DNA of 64,000 nt from Glaciecola sp947496235 (GCF_050306235.1 NZ_JBLWFH010000008.1:124001-188000); one strand, 5' to 3'; shown: positions 15,773 through 26,100, counted from the first letter of the stretch. Notes: a model not told the origin generated them from the sequence alone. A program made the numbers and translations.

Positions 15773-16046
15773 ATTTAGCAGACGTCAAATCGCGTTTATA
15801 GTTACGGTCCTAAAAGCTTTGAAGGTTTTTCCATAGGAAAACTTTAAAGCCTTAATGAATTTTTTCTAATTTACCATGACCAGTCATCGGAAAATTTAAG
15901 TCGGCGCTAAATCTTGAGGTGAAGTTGCGGTCAGAGTGTCAGAGTTTTTAGCAAGACATGGTTTATAGGCTCATTCGTCAACTTAATCCAAATTCAATTT
16001 TTTAGTTTGTCGTGCATTGGGAATTTTTTAAAAATAAGGAAATCAG

Positions 16047-16943
16047 GTGAAATTTAGCACGTTATTAATTGTTGTTTTTTGTGGTTTGTTGTTTTCTACC
16101 AGTGTTTATTCTACTGAAAAACAATGTGAACAAATAGAAGCCCCCATCGTTTTCGATCAATATGGCTTACCTACCTTAGAGCTGATAATTAATGGCGAGA
16201 GTAATTTTGCTTTAATTGATCTTGGATCTAGGGCTGGAATCCATTTACCTGTTTCCACTATAAGCAGTATCTCAAATGTAAAATATACGGGTGAAACTTC
16301 AAACACTACCAATATTTCTGGTGAAGTATTTACATCGAAAGAGTTTGTTGTACCAATGATGGCTATTGGCTGTATGAAATTTGAAAATATAATAGGGTAT
16401 GAGCTCAATCCTTGGGCAGCGTCTATTGGTGATAAACCCGAAGGTGAGGAAGAAAATTTACAACTAGTCATAGGTCAGGGATTTTTCGGAGATAAACAAA
16501 TTGTTATTGATTATCTAAATAAGAAGCTGACTGTTAGCAATAAAAACAGTGCACTTGAGTCTACAGATAACAGTAAATTTAAGCCTTATGAGCTTAGTGA
16601 TGAAGGCATTACTATCCAAATGAGCAGTTCGCTAGCTGATTATCAAATGGTGCTAGATACAGGAGCATCAAGCTCAATATTTTCACTTAATAAAGTAGAT
16701 AACAACGAGCCATTAACAGAATGCAATTACGATTTGGGACCAGATGTACAGTGCAAAATATTCACTTCTGAGGTAAATATCGCTGGCTTTAGTTTTGTTC
16801 CGAACCTTTTGCTTTATCCGATAGATCCAAGGTTTACAAAAGATGGTTTATTAGGAAGCGATTTTTTTAATAAGTTTACTGTGGCGTTAGATTTTTCTAA
16901 TAACAGAATTGCAATTAGCCCAAATGAATCGAGTAAATTGTAG
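16047..16943 (+). CDS. Periplasmic retropepsin-like protein with two lobes
   Basis: A 298-residue protein with signal peptide MKFSTLLIVVFCGLLFSTSVYS. Two retropepsin-like halves are visible: the first around ALIDLGSRAGIHLP (Asp about 58), the second around MVLDTGASSSIFSL (Asp about 204). Each is followed by a hydrophobic strand and a GLLGSDFF-type loop, clearest in the second half. Bacterial proteins of this type usually have one lobe and act as dimers. The first motif reads DLGS instead of DTGS, so activity may rest on one Asp. The start is GTG 16047, after AAGGA. Confidence 0.72.
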   Translation: MKFSTLLIVVFCGLLFSTSVYSTEKQCEQIEAPIVFDQYGLPTLELIINGESNFALIDLGSRAGIHLPVSTISSISNVKYTGETSNTTNISGEVFTSKEFVVPMMAIGCMKFENIIGYELNPWAASIGDKPEGEEENLQLVIGQGFFGDKQIVIDYLNKKLTVSNKNSALESTDNSKFKPYELSDEGITIQMSSSLADYQMVLDTGASSSIFSLNKVDNNEPLTECNYDLGPDVQCKIFTSEVNIAGFSFVPNLLLYPIDPRFTKDGLLGSDFFNKFTVALDFSNNRIAISPNESSKL

Positions 16944-17071
16944 ATTGGCTAATGCCGAGCATTTAAATTAGTCAATTTGACAGTTTAAAATTGGCATATT
17001 CAGCAAAACTCAATTCCAATTTGTCGTTTAGTTTAGAAGTCACCATATTGAACAAAAGGAGCATTAGTAGT

Positions 17072-17323
17072 ATGGACCTAGAAAAATGGGAACAAACGAG
17101 AGCAAAAGGCAAAACCCGTTTTGTAATAATGAAAGGTGTGATCGGTTGGGGTGTCACTACTGCTATTTTGTGGTCAATCATAATGGCATTTGTAGCGCCA
17201 ACAGATAATCTATGGTTACGGCCATTACTTGCGCTTGTTCTTTTCCCCTTAGGCGGCATAGCCTTTGGACATTTTGCTTGGCAATCAGCCGAGAAAAAAT
17301 ATGCAAAAAGTAAAGCAAAGTAA
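17072..17323 (+). CDS. Small inner-membrane protein
   Basis: An 83-residue protein with two membrane helices (about residues 19-39 and 46-66), a basic C-terminal tail (KKYAKSKAK) and no recognised family. The frame is open from 16991, but ATG 17072 follows AAGGAG and is the likely start. It lies in a run of small accessory genes on the same strand; there is no sign of a partner. Confidence 0.65.
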   Translation: MDLEKWEQTRAKGKTRFVIMKGVIGWGVTTAILWSIIMAFVAPTDNLWLRPLLALVLFPLGGIAFGHFAWQSAEKKYAKSKAK

Positions 17324-17384
17324 GCCTTGGTTAGTGAATATACTCTCCGTAAGTATAATTGAATAATTTTTAGGAAAAATTTTT

Positions 17385-17834
17385 TTGGATATTAAGCTTT
17401 TAGACGTTACCAAAGTAAATTGGCTCGATATGATTGAGCTCGAAATCACCAAGCAGCAGGAAAATTATGTGGCGCTTCCAGCAGAAGCAATCGCTGCTTC
17501 TAAATTCTATGACTACTACGTAAATCGTGGGATCTATTTAGGCGATAAACCCATAGGCTTTTTGCAGTATTACCCTAATTACCGTGACGAAAAACCCAAT
17601 GAAATTTTCATCGACCAACTTTTATTAGATGTTGAATATCAGGGCAAAGGATACGGGACCATAGCTACTGCTTTGGCAATCGAAGAAATAAAAGCATTAG
17701 AAGGCTTTAATGCCATTTCAATTTGCTATGTGGAAGGCCATGATATAATGAAAAAGTTTTTTGAACGTTTTGGTTTTAAGGTGGTTGATCAAGACGAGTT
17801 TGACGAAACCATAATGGAGTTACATTATGGGTAG
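17385..17834 (+). CDS. GNAT family N-acetyltransferase
   Basis: A 149-residue acetyltransferase fold. The acetyl-CoA loop is seen at LDVEYQGKGYGTIATALA (residues about 81-98; Q-x-x-G-x-G), followed by a C-terminal KKFFERFGFKVVDQDEF typical of GNATs. The substrate is unknown. The start is TTG 17385 with TAGGA upstream; no ATG lies near. The gene may be one of several independently acquired accessory genes here. Confidence 0.85.
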   Translation: MDIKLLDVTKVNWLDMIELEITKQQENYVALPAEAIAASKFYDYYVNRGIYLGDKPIGFLQYYPNYRDEKPNEIFIDQLLLDVEYQGKGYGTIATALAIEEIKALEGFNAISICYVEGHDIMKKFFERFGFKVVDQDEFDETIMELHYG

Positions 17835-17877
17835 AGGGGATTGCTAATCCCTTATCGATATTTACAAGGACAGTATC

Positions 17878-18564
17878 ATGATAGGCCTAATTTTATTTGC
17901 CATATCTTGGATTCTACTTCGCTTACAAAAGCGGCCGATCTCAGAACTCGGATTTAATAAACCTGTTCAGAGATCTGTCGAATTTATAGGTGGCTTAATA
18001 ATAGCAGCCGTCTTTGCAAGCTTTCAGTTTGTTCTTATCGCCCATTTTTCAGATTTTAACTGGCAACTGAATCCTGAGTATTCATTATCCAATTTGATAC
18101 AAAGTTTGCGCTGGAATCTGAATTCAGTTTTATACGAAGAGCTGTTATTCCGTGGCTATCTGCTTTACAAAGCCATCGAATATTTAGGTGTTAGAAAAGC
18201 CTGTTTGTTGTCGGCGGTTGCCTTTGGGATATATCATTGGTTCTCCTACGGGATTTGGGGGGCTTTGGTGCCCATGGTGTATGTGTTTATTTTGACCGGG
18301 TCTTTCGGTTTGATGACCGCCTATGCATTTGCAAAGTCAAAATCGGTCATATTGCCAATTGCCCTTCATTTAGGCTGGAATTTGACTACAAATTTAATTT
18401 TTTCCAATGGTCCTATTGGCCAACAGCTTTTAGTTCCTAGCATTTCAGATCCTAAGGTTATGGAGAGTTCCGAACAAATAATAGCTAATATCATTATTCC
18501 ATTGAGTTTTGTGAGCTTGGTGCTTTGGATAGTCACTAAAAAAATAGCCAGATACCGGCATTAA
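17878..18564 (+). CDS. CPBP family intramembrane metalloprotease
   Basis: A 228-residue membrane protein with about six to seven helices. The CPBP (CAAX-protease/bacteriocin-processing) motifs are present: EELLFRGYLL near residue 88, then FGIYHWF and LPIALHLGWN, supplying the Glu and His ligands for the metal. Bacterial members often act in bacteriocin self-immunity or protein processing, but no substrate is evident. ATG 17878 follows CAAGGACAG. It starts 43 bases after the GNAT gene, so co-transcription is possible. Confidence 0.88.
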   Translation: MIGLILFAISWILLRLQKRPISELGFNKPVQRSVEFIGGLIIAAVFASFQFVLIAHFSDFNWQLNPEYSLSNLIQSLRWNLNSVLYEELLFRGYLLYKAIEYLGVRKACLLSAVAFGIYHWFSYGIWGALVPMVYVFILTGSFGLMTAYAFAKSKSVILPIALHLGWNLTTNLIFSNGPIGQQLLVPSISDPKVMESSEQIIANIIIPLSFVSLVLWIVTKKIARYRH

Positions 18565-18598
18565 CCAGCCAAGTGACCTATTTTAAGGATGTAAAAAG

Positions 18599-18877
18599 AT
18601 GCCATATCGATTAAAGCATTATGCACAGCCAGTAAATGTGGATGCCAGAAGCCGAATAGATGTATTTTTATTAGAATTTTCAGTATGTTTGATTACAGGA
18701 GGCATGGCATATTGGGCTCGCGACGTAGAATTAAGGCTGTTTTTCGGTTGCTTAATTGTATCCCTAATATGTCTAGTGCTTACTTTGCACAATGTTTATG
18801 TGATAGGTAAAGCCCTACGAAACAAATATAAAGCAGATAAAGTAGCCGAACCATTGAACAACAAAACAAATAAATAA
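18599..18877 (+). CDS. Small two-helix membrane protein
   Basis: A 92-residue protein with two hydrophobic helices (about residues 24-40 and 48-70) and a polar, basic C-terminal tail. No family recognised with certainty. ATG 18599 follows AAGGATG at 18586-18592. It ends 10 bases before the next gene, an acetyltransferase, so the two are probably co-transcribed. Confidence 0.65.
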   Translation: MPYRLKHYAQPVNVDARSRIDVFLLEFSVCLITGGMAYWARDVELRLFFGCLIVSLICLVLTLHNVYVIGKALRNKYKADKVAEPLNNKTNK

Positions 18878-18887
18878 AAGAGTAATT

Positions 18888-19334
18888 ATGCAAGTATCAG
18901 CTGTTAATAAAGATGACTACCTAAGGTTGATTGATATATGGGAAGCGTCTGTGCGAGCAACCCATGACTTTCTACCCGAACAAAATATCAATGAACTAAA
19001 GCCATTAATTCTGGAACATTATTTTGATGCGGTAGAACTAAGATGCGTTAAAGATGATGATGAAATTATCGGATTTATCGGCGTTGCCGATACAAATATT
19101 GAAATGCTTTTTGTCAGCCCAAGTGCTTTTGGAACTGGCGTTGGAAAGCTTCTACTTCAAAATGCAGTAAAAGAGTTAAAGGCTTCAAAAGTCGATGTAA
19201 ATGAACAAAATCCGCAAGCCATAGGCTTTTATCAAAAAATGGGGTTTGAAAAAGTGGGGCGGTCGGCACTCGACGGACAAGGAAATCCATTTCCGTTGCT
19301 CCACATGGCGTTAGCTAGTATCGAATCAGTTTAA
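18888..19334 (+). CDS. yjaB: YjaB-like GNAT acetyltransferase
   Basis: A 148-residue acetyltransferase. The N-terminal IWEASVRATHDFLPEQ, the acetyl-CoA loop VSPSAFGTGVGKLLLQ (residues about 75-90), and the C-terminal VNEQNPQAIGFYQKMGFEKVGRS with NPFPLLHMAL closely follow the Escherichia coli YjaB pattern. The physiological substrate of YjaB is not established to my knowledge. ATG 18888 has AAAGAGTAAT upstream. It probably shares a transcript with the preceding membrane protein gene. Confidence 0.85.
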   Translation: MQVSAVNKDDYLRLIDIWEASVRATHDFLPEQNINELKPLILEHYFDAVELRCVKDDDEIIGFIGVADTNIEMLFVSPSAFGTGVGKLLLQNAVKELKASKVDVNEQNPQAIGFYQKMGFEKVGRSALDGQGNPFPLLHMALASIESV

Positions 19335-19439
19335 TTTTAAACTTATGCGCTTTAAACAATAATGAAAACTTGGGTTTACAAAAATTGGCGCCATATACCA
19401 AATAAGTAAAGCGTTAGTTTAATAAAAAGGAAGCACAAA

Positions 19440-19802
19440 ATGATCAAATGGGAAGATCTCAAGTGGTATCAAAAAGCGGGTTTTATTTGTGTCATTTGTG
19501 TTGTAGCTTGGTTTGCACCTGAAATAACGTTATTACTGCAATTCGGTGGAATTGAAGTTGTGTTTGCCTTCGCCGTTATGTATTTCTCACCCATACTTGC
19601 GCAAGTAAAACAATTTCATCAAAAGCTAAAATCATCCATAGATTTAGCTATTGTAACTTTTCAAACTAGCGCATCCGCTCGCCCTAAAGTGTTTTGCTTA
19701 CAAGCCGGTTTTTGTTGCATGGCTTTTCTTCTTACCAGTTCAGTCACCTTTTCTGCTGTTTTCTTTATGCCTGGATTATTATTCAATGGCGTACTTATCT
19801 AA
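19440..19802 (+). CDS. Small membrane protein
   Basis: A 120-residue protein with three hydrophobic segments (about residues 13-31, 35-52 and 86-116) and a basic linker between the second and third. No family recognised. ATG 19440 follows AAAGGAAGC. It stands alone: the upstream gap contains GCGTTAG, which faintly recalls an attC right core, but no matching partner is seen. Confidence 0.6.
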   Translation: MIKWEDLKWYQKAGFICVICVVAWFAPEITLLLQFGGIEVVFAFAVMYFSPILAQVKQFHQKLKSSIDLAIVTFQTSASARPKVFCLQAGFCCMAFLLTSSVTFSAVFFMPGLLFNGVLI

Positions 19803-19908
19803 ATTAACCGGTCTTTATAAATAATTACCCTTATTTTGATTTTCTCAGTCACATACTCAGGATGGAACTCGTCTAAATAAGTGCATGTTAATACGGAGGA
19901 CAAAAATC

Positions 19909-20307
19909 ATGCTCTATGCTATTCGAAGTATCCTAATCAATCAGCCTTATACAAAAGTATTTGGCTATTTATCTAACCCATTTAATTTACCTAACTGGAC
20001 CAACGCTTTTAGTAAAGTCGAGGCTAAAACGGCGGTGTTAGCGACTGATCAAGGACAAGTTACAATTGGATTAAGAACCTTAGCCGAAAGTGATGTGGGT
20101 AATATTGATTGGGTTATGACTTTCCCCGATTCTAGTGTTGCTACTGCTTTTTCTCGTGTTATACCTTTATCCGAAGAGCGATCTCTTTATTGTTTCACCC
20201 TTACGCCGCCGCCAGCACCATTACAAGAGTTGGAGGGAATTTTGACTGAGCAAACAAGTATTCTTGAAAAAGAACTTGAAAATGTAAAAGCAATATTGGA
20301 GGCATAA
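19909..20307 (+). CDS. SRPBCC (START-like) domain protein
   Basis: A 132-residue protein. The N-terminal SILINQPYTKVFGYLSNPFNLPNWTNAF is the usual opening of an SRPBCC fold, a cavity-forming domain that binds hydrophobic ligands. ATG 19909 follows GGAGGA at good spacing and is preferred over the upstream frame start at 19885. It ends four bases before the ECF sigma gene, so the two are almost certainly one operon. SRPBCC proteins beside ECF sigma factors may act as sensors; that is inference. Confidence 0.75.
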   Translation: MLYAIRSILINQPYTKVFGYLSNPFNLPNWTNAFSKVEAKTAVLATDQGQVTIGLRTLAESDVGNIDWVMTFPDSSVATAFSRVIPLSEERSLYCFTLTPPPAPLQELEGILTEQTSILEKELENVKAILEA

Positions 20308-20311
20308 TTAG

Positions 20312-21139
20312 ATGAAAAACAATAGCCCAGAGCATATAGAGGAATCAGTAGAGCAAGCATTGGAAGGCAACAGAGAATCTATGGAATCAGTGCTTCGGGC
20401 TATTCGTAAAGACATTTATTCGTTGTCAATTCGGTTCTTAATGTCACCAGCAGACGCGGAGGATGTCACACAAGAAATTTTACTAAAAATTATGCTGAGA
20501 TTGGCAAAGTTTGAAGGAAAAAGTAGTTTTAAAACATGGGTATATAGAGTTACCACAAACCATTTGTTAGATCATAAAAAAGCCAATAGCCAGCATCTAA
20601 TGTCACTAGATGATTTTTCTCTAGATTTGTCAATGGGATTAAATAATACGGTGGAATCTTCTTTATATGACGCTAGATTATTAGCCGAAGTAAGAGTTGG
20701 ATGTACCTTAGCCTTACTAAACTGTCTTACCCCGGACAAAAGGGTAGCTTATATTTTGGGCGATATTTTGGAGCTGGAGCACACTGAAGCTGCCTATATT
20801 CTTAATGAATCTTCCGCTGCCTACCGAAAAAGGCTTTCAAGAGCTCGAGAATTGGTCGTTAATTCGATGACTCAAAATTGTGGATTAATAAACAAGCAAG
20901 CTCTTTGTCGATGTCATAAGCGAGTAGAAACCGCAAAATCTTTAGGTCGAGTCTCTGAAAATAAACTCATTTTTATGACATCCTCTGGTGATGCCTCTCG
21001 TTTTCCCCATATTTTAGAGAAGATTCGTGCCCTTGAAGGTGCTCAAAGTACAGCTGCACTATTCCGTGCTCATAACGTTCAGGTTACACAAGATACATTT
21101 AATTTTTGGCTAAAGTCTGTTATATCTCAACATCATTAG
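20312..21139 (+). CDS. ECF-type sigma-70 factor with C-terminal extension
   Basis: A 275-residue protein. Region 2 (FLMSPADAEDVTQEILLKIMLRLAKFEG...WVYRVTTNHLLD, about residues 44-92) and region 4 (LTPDKRVAYILGDILELEHTEAAYIL...YRKRLSRAR, about 140-187) are clear. The protein then continues about 85 residues with a CGLINKQALCRC cysteine motif found in some ECF groups. No anti-sigma gene adjoins; the SRPBCC gene four bases upstream may provide sensing. ATG 20312 is directly coupled to that gene. Confidence 0.88.
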   Translation: MKNNSPEHIEESVEQALEGNRESMESVLRAIRKDIYSLSIRFLMSPADAEDVTQEILLKIMLRLAKFEGKSSFKTWVYRVTTNHLLDHKKANSQHLMSLDDFSLDLSMGLNNTVESSLYDARLLAEVRVGCTLALLNCLTPDKRVAYILGDILELEHTEAAYILNESSAAYRKRLSRARELVVNSMTQNCGLINKQALCRCHKRVETAKSLGRVSENKLIFMTSSGDASRFPHILEKIRALEGAQSTAALFRAHNVQVTQDTFNFWLKSVISQHH

Positions 21140-21178
21140 ACTGGATATTGCACAGGCGATAGAAATTAAAGGAATTAA

Positions 21179-21673
21179 ATGCCGTTTACACCTTTCCACA
21201 TGGGACCTGGAATATTAATAAAAGCACTTTTGCAAGGTAGCTTTAGCTTGATGGTGTTTGGTTGGTCACAGATCGTAATGGATTTACAACCGCTGTGGGT
21301 ACTTATCACCGGCCAAGGTTACCTACATGGATTTTCTCATACCTTTGTTGGTAGTACTTTGTTAGCAATTTTTTCCGCTATAACAGGTAAGTATTTAAGT
21401 GAAATTGGATTAAGGTTAATCGGTATTTCAAAGCCGAATCAGCTAATAAAAATAACTTGGACAGTCGCTTTTTTAAGCGCTTTCATCGGTGGTTATAGTC
21501 ATGTTGTTCTCGATGCAATCATGCATTCAGATTTGCGGCCTTATTATCCCTTAAATCAGAACAATCAGTTACTTGAGATATTGTCAATTTCACAACTTCA
21601 CAAGCTTTGTCTATACACTGGTTTGTTCGGGGCTTTGCTGTTTTTTGTCATCCAGTGGAAATACAAAAAATAA
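21179..21673 (+). CDS. Multi-helix membrane protein of the metal-dependent hydrolase type
   Basis: A 164-residue membrane protein beginning MPFTPFHMGPGILIKA, with about four helices. His residues in PFH, HGFSHT and SHVVLDAIMHSDLRP are arranged as in the YdjM/DUF4184-like predicted membrane-bound metal hydrolases. Biochemical function is unknown. ATG 21179 follows AAAGGA, 39 bases after the ECF sigma gene, so it may belong to the same operon or regulon. The gene ends near a bidirectional terminator. Confidence 0.65.
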   Translation: MPFTPFHMGPGILIKALLQGSFSLMVFGWSQIVMDLQPLWVLITGQGYLHGFSHTFVGSTLLAIFSAITGKYLSEIGLRLIGISKPNQLIKITWTVAFLSAFIGGYSHVVLDAIMHSDLRPYYPLNQNNQLLEILSISQLHKLCLYTGLFGALLFFVIQWKYKK

Positions 21674-21736
21674 GTTCACTGTTCCTTAAACTATGCGGCT
21701 AGCACTTTCCACTCAATAATAGGGTAGGCTTAAAAT

Positions 21737-21773
21737 CAGTGCAGAGTTTTAAAAAACTCTGCACTGAAAAAAA
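21737..21773. terminator. Bidirectional terminator between convergent genes
   Basis: CAGTGCAGAGTTTT pairs perfectly with AAAACTCTGCACTG and is flanked by A- and T-runs. It separates the 21179 gene from the minus-strand gene ending at 21778. Confidence 0.88.
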
Positions 21774-21777
21774 TAGT

Positions 21778-22536
21778 TTAGTTTTTTCTTCTACCTATAT
21801 AGAAGATGCTAAACATCATTAACCCAAACAAGCCAGATAATGCTGGGGTATTCACGTTGTTAGACGTAGGAGGATTTGCTTGTGCAGTATAGTAATAAGT
21901 GACGCTGGCAATTGCAGACATAGAAGCTGAAAGACCAAAATAATCCACTACGCCATCATCATCTGTTTCTGCGACTCTATGATTGAAATTTCCTGTCACT
22001 GAGTAATTAGTAAAACCAGGTGTTGTAAACAAGGAAGCGTAAGATGCACTATTGTTTCCTAAAGCACTGTAATTTAATGAAATATCGTTACTAACATCAC
22101 ATTCTTGTGAATTCGCAAATACGGACCTTTCTAAACAAGAAGTGCGTCCGTTGTTAACGGGCGAAGATGAAAAGGAGATACCAGAACCGTTATTTACTGT
22201 AAAATCAAGACTTGCAATAAATTCTGCGTAGCCTGAAACGTTTCCGTCACTGGTATCTATAAAGCCTGCATAGTGATTGCCGGTAATTTGAATGTTTTGT
22301 AGTTGTATACGAACTGAATTTAGGGTCCCTAACGAAGTATCAAAGTTTGCTAAACTGAAGTTTCTAGTTACGATTTCTCTATTATCCCTTACCCCACTGT
22401 AGTCGATGGTACTTCTCATACCAGTACCTAAATTAACATCTGTAGAGTAAGTTATTAAAGCTGAGTTTGACGCTGTTGATATTGCAAGTAAGCCAAGGGC
22501 AAAAATTGTAGTTTTAATTTTACTGAAAATTGTCAT
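21778..22536 (-). CDS. Secreted protein with PEP-CTERM-like C-terminus
   Basis: About 252 residues. Signal peptide MTIFSKIKTTIFALGLLAISTASNS, then a Ser/Asn-rich, beta-like mature region with two Cys (SCLE, ECDV). The C-terminus NTPALSGLFGLMMFSIFYIGRRKN has the hydrophobic helix and basic tail of a PEP-CTERM sorting signal, though the motif is TPALSG rather than PEP. Proteins of this kind are exported and anchored or released with exopolysaccharide. The frame is open from 22548; ATG 22536 has a GGA upstream and gives a compact signal peptide. No exosortase is in the window. Confidence 0.7.
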   Translation of the reverse strand: MTIFSKIKTTIFALGLLAISTASNSALITYSTDVNLGTGMRSTIDYSGVRDNREIVTRNFSLANFDTSLGTLNSVRIQLQNIQITGNHYAGFIDTSDGNVSGYAEFIASLDFTVNNGSGISFSSSPVNNGRTSCLERSVFANSQECDVSNDISLNYSALGNNSASYASLFTTPGFTNYSVTGNFNHRVAETDDDGVVDYFGLSASMSAIASVTYYYTAQANPPTSNNVNTPALSGLFGLMMFSIFYIGRRKN

Positions 22537-22961
22537 TTTATATTCCATTAATAGGGTGTAAACAAAACCCCTTCCTAATTTAATTTCTTAAACAAATTGG
22601 ATAGGCAACTTGCGCTAAGCAGGAATTATTCCGATTTTTATTTAATAACATTATCAATAAGTTACCAATAAAAATGAAAATTTTAATTTGAAAATGTAAA
22701 AAAATTAGACACTAACATTCAAAATTCTTTAATACAGGTTTCATATTTTAACTTCACAATGCCCCCGCTTTATTAGGTGATAACAGCTGAACTTTTTTTA
22801 CGTTAAATTTGACCTTGACCAAATAGTCCAGTATGAATATACAAGTTCGATAAAAAATACGCTTAATTGGTTTACTTATTGAACAATAAAATTAGGTGAA
22901 AAGTAAAGAAAACGTAGTAACAATGTTACTTTAACGTTAATTTTTGCTTTTTACATTCTTG

Positions 22962-22990
22962 CTGACAAATAGGTCATAAAAGTGTAATAA
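22962..22990 (+). promoter_or_regulatory. Candidate promoter in the 22.5-23.1 kb gap
   Basis: CTGACA (22962-22967), a 17-base spacer and TAATAA (22985-22990), 118 bases before the receptor gene at 23108. The rest of the 570-base gap is AT-rich, with nothing else recognised. Confidence 0.4.
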
Positions 22991-23107
22991 TTGGTTTGGT
23001 ACAATCACGGCGTTTTTACATGTACCTATTCGTTTTGAAACAGCAGAAGACTGTTAAAAAACGGTTAGTTAGACAGAAAAAGAATACCCATACTTAGGAA
23101 ACACATA

Positions 23108-26100
23108 ATGTTTAAGAAAAACAAACTCAATCGCATTGCGATTGCAGTTGCTATGACCGTTGGTCTATCAACAGCAGCTGTAGCGCAAACTACTACTTCT
23201 ACTATTAGAGGTAACGTTGCAAGCGAAGCTGGTACTACAGTCCCTAACGCGACAGTAACTATCACGCACGTTCCTTCTGGCACAGTGTCAACAGCCACTA
23301 CAAACGACAGCGGTGTATTTTCTGCACGTGGTTTACGTGTTGGTGGTCCATACACAGTTACTATTTCCGGTAGCGGCTTTGCTCCGATCAAAGTAGACAA
23401 TGTTTATTTATCACTTGACCAAACAATGTCTCTTCCTGTTACTGTTGAAATGAGAAGCACTACTGAAGTAATCACAGTAACTGGTTCTACAATTGCTGGC
23501 GGTGGGTTCTTAAATGAAGGGATAGGCACTAGTTTAGGCCTAGAAGCTATCGGTGAAGTTGCGTCTATCGACCGTGACATCACTGACGTTGCAGAATTAA
23601 GCCCGTTTGCTTCTGTTAACCCGCAAAGTGGCGGCGCTAAAGAATTAAGCATTGCTGGTGCTAACAACAGATTTAACTCATTGACTGTTGATGGTGTAGG
23701 CATGGGCGACCGTTTTGGTCTTAACGCAAACGGCTATCCAACTCAACGTTCTCCAATTTCTCTTGATGCTATTGAATCATTATCAATTCAGGTAGCACCT
23801 TTTGACGTTGAGTACAACGGATTTACTGGTGGTACAGTAAACGCAGTAACTAAATCAGGTACTAATGAATTCCACGGTTCACTATCTTATTACACTACTA
23901 GCGATTCTATGATCGGTGATAAGAGCAGAGACGAAGAATTCGACTTCATTTTTGAAGAAGATACTTTCGTTGCAACCCTTGGTGGTCCAATCATCAAAGA
24001 CAAATTATTCTTCTTCGTTGCATATGATAAGTATGAAGAAGTTGCGCCTTTACAAAATGGTCCAGTAGGGTCAGGTGCATTGAATATTGAACCTAACATC
24101 ACTATGGATGACGTTGCGGCTGTTGGTCAAATCGTTTCTGATGTTTGGGGCTTCGATATCGGTGATTTCACTAAAGGCGATGCTGAAGATGAAAAAATTC
24201 TTGCTAATATCGACTGGAACATCAATGACGATCACCGCGCTAAGTTTACTTACATCTTAACTGACGGTAATTCAATTGCTGAGCAAAACGGAAACAACTT
24301 CCTTCCATTTGGAAATGTACTAGGAGCTTCTTCGGCGTGGTATAACCGTTCTGAAAGAGTAGAAAGCTACATTGCGCACGTTTTCTCTGACTGGACTGCT
24401 AATTTCTCAACTCAATTTAAGATTGCTTCTACTGATCAAAAAACCGGTCAGAATTCAATCAACGGCGCTGAATTCCCTAACTTCGCAGTATTCCTTCGTG
24501 AAGTAGATGGTGAAGATAACTTCCTGTCAATTGGTCCAGACCGTTTCCGTCATGGTAACGAACTTGATCAAAAATTCATGCAGTATAAGTTCCTTGCTTC
24601 TTACACCATGGGCGACCATATTTTCAAAGCTGGTTATGAAAGAGAAGAAGTTGACGTAGATAACTTGTTCGCGCAGAACTCTGAAGGTTCATATTTGTTT
24701 GATAGCCTAGAAGACTTACGCAATGCTACAGCTTCTGGCTTGCTTTATAACAACGCTACAACAAACGACGAAAATGACCTTCGTGCAATTTGGGGTTACA
24801 CCTCTAACTCACTATATTTACAAGATTCTTGGGATGTTGATGGTTACCTAACAGTTGATGCTGGTATTCGTTACGACTGGTATGAGTCTGAAGGTTCTAT
24901 CCGTAGAAACCAAAACTTTGTTGACCGTTATGGCTACTCAAATACTACTGACATAGATGGCTTAGATGTAATTTTGCCAAGATTGTCATTTAAGTGGTTA
25001 GCTAGCGACACAGTGACTATTCGCGGTGGTGTTGGTCGATTCTCTGGCGGTTCTCCAGGCGTATGGATTTCAAACAGCTATTCTAATGACGGTGTAATTG
25101 CCGATGCGTCTAATTTAGACGGTCCTATTGCTGTTCCAACTACGCCAGATCCAGCTACAGGTCAGTACATTCCTCAGGAAGCATTGGATGCACTAGCAAA
25201 CGAAGCGCCAGACGGTGACGTGAACGCGCTTAGCCCAGACTTTGAAATTCCAACCACTTGGAAGTATAACTTAGGCCTAGCATACTATGCTGACGAATTG
25301 CCATTAATTGGCGAAGGCTGGACATTCTCTGTTGATTACTTATACAACAAACTTGAAAATGCTACTTACTGGTATGATCAACGTTGTGAAACTGCTCTTG
25401 CGTTTTCACCAGATGGTCGTGGTGTGTATGACTGTGGAAGCGACCTTGATGGCGACGGAAGTAGAGATCCTGAAGCCTTGGTAGTTGGTTCTGTAGACCT
25501 AGGCAGCAGCAACTTAGTAGCAGTATCGGCATCAAACGATTGGGATACTGATTATGGCTACTTTGACTTCTTCGTGAGCTATACGCACTCTGACGTTGAT
25601 GATATTGGTTACGGTACTTCATCTACTGCAACTTCAAACTACTCAGACTTCGCAGCATATGACCGTCAAAGACCAACTGAAGGTACTTCAAGCTTCCAAA
25701 CTGAGCATATGTTAAAAATGCGCTTCAATTGGAGCAAAGAGTTAATTGAAGGTTATGAAACTAAAGTTTCTATCTTTGCAACTCGTCGTACTGGTCAGCC
25801 TTACAGCTACACCTTTAACGAAAACAACAACTGTGTACTAGATATCGGTGGTGGACGTTGTGCTCGTGAAAGCCGTAACGATGATGCTGGTCACTTATTG
25901 TACGTACCAACAGGTATTGATGATCCATTATTCGCAGCGTCTTCATTTGACGGTGATTTAGCAGCACAGCAAGCATTCTTTGACTATATCAATAGTTCAG
26001 AACTTGCTAAATATGCTGGTGGCATCGCACCTCGTAATGGCGATAACTCTTCTTGGTCAACAATTGTTGATTTAAGAATTCAACAAGAGTTACCAGCATT

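Noticed and set aside
19335..19439. Possible degenerate attC containing GCGTTAG before the 19440 gene
   Set aside because: No complementary left core and no matched pair around the gene; the likeness is limited to seven bases.
23065..23400. Minus-strand 111-codon frame over the start of the Oar-like receptor
   Set aside because: It is antisense to the signal peptide and regulatory domain of the receptor, with no ribosome-binding site.
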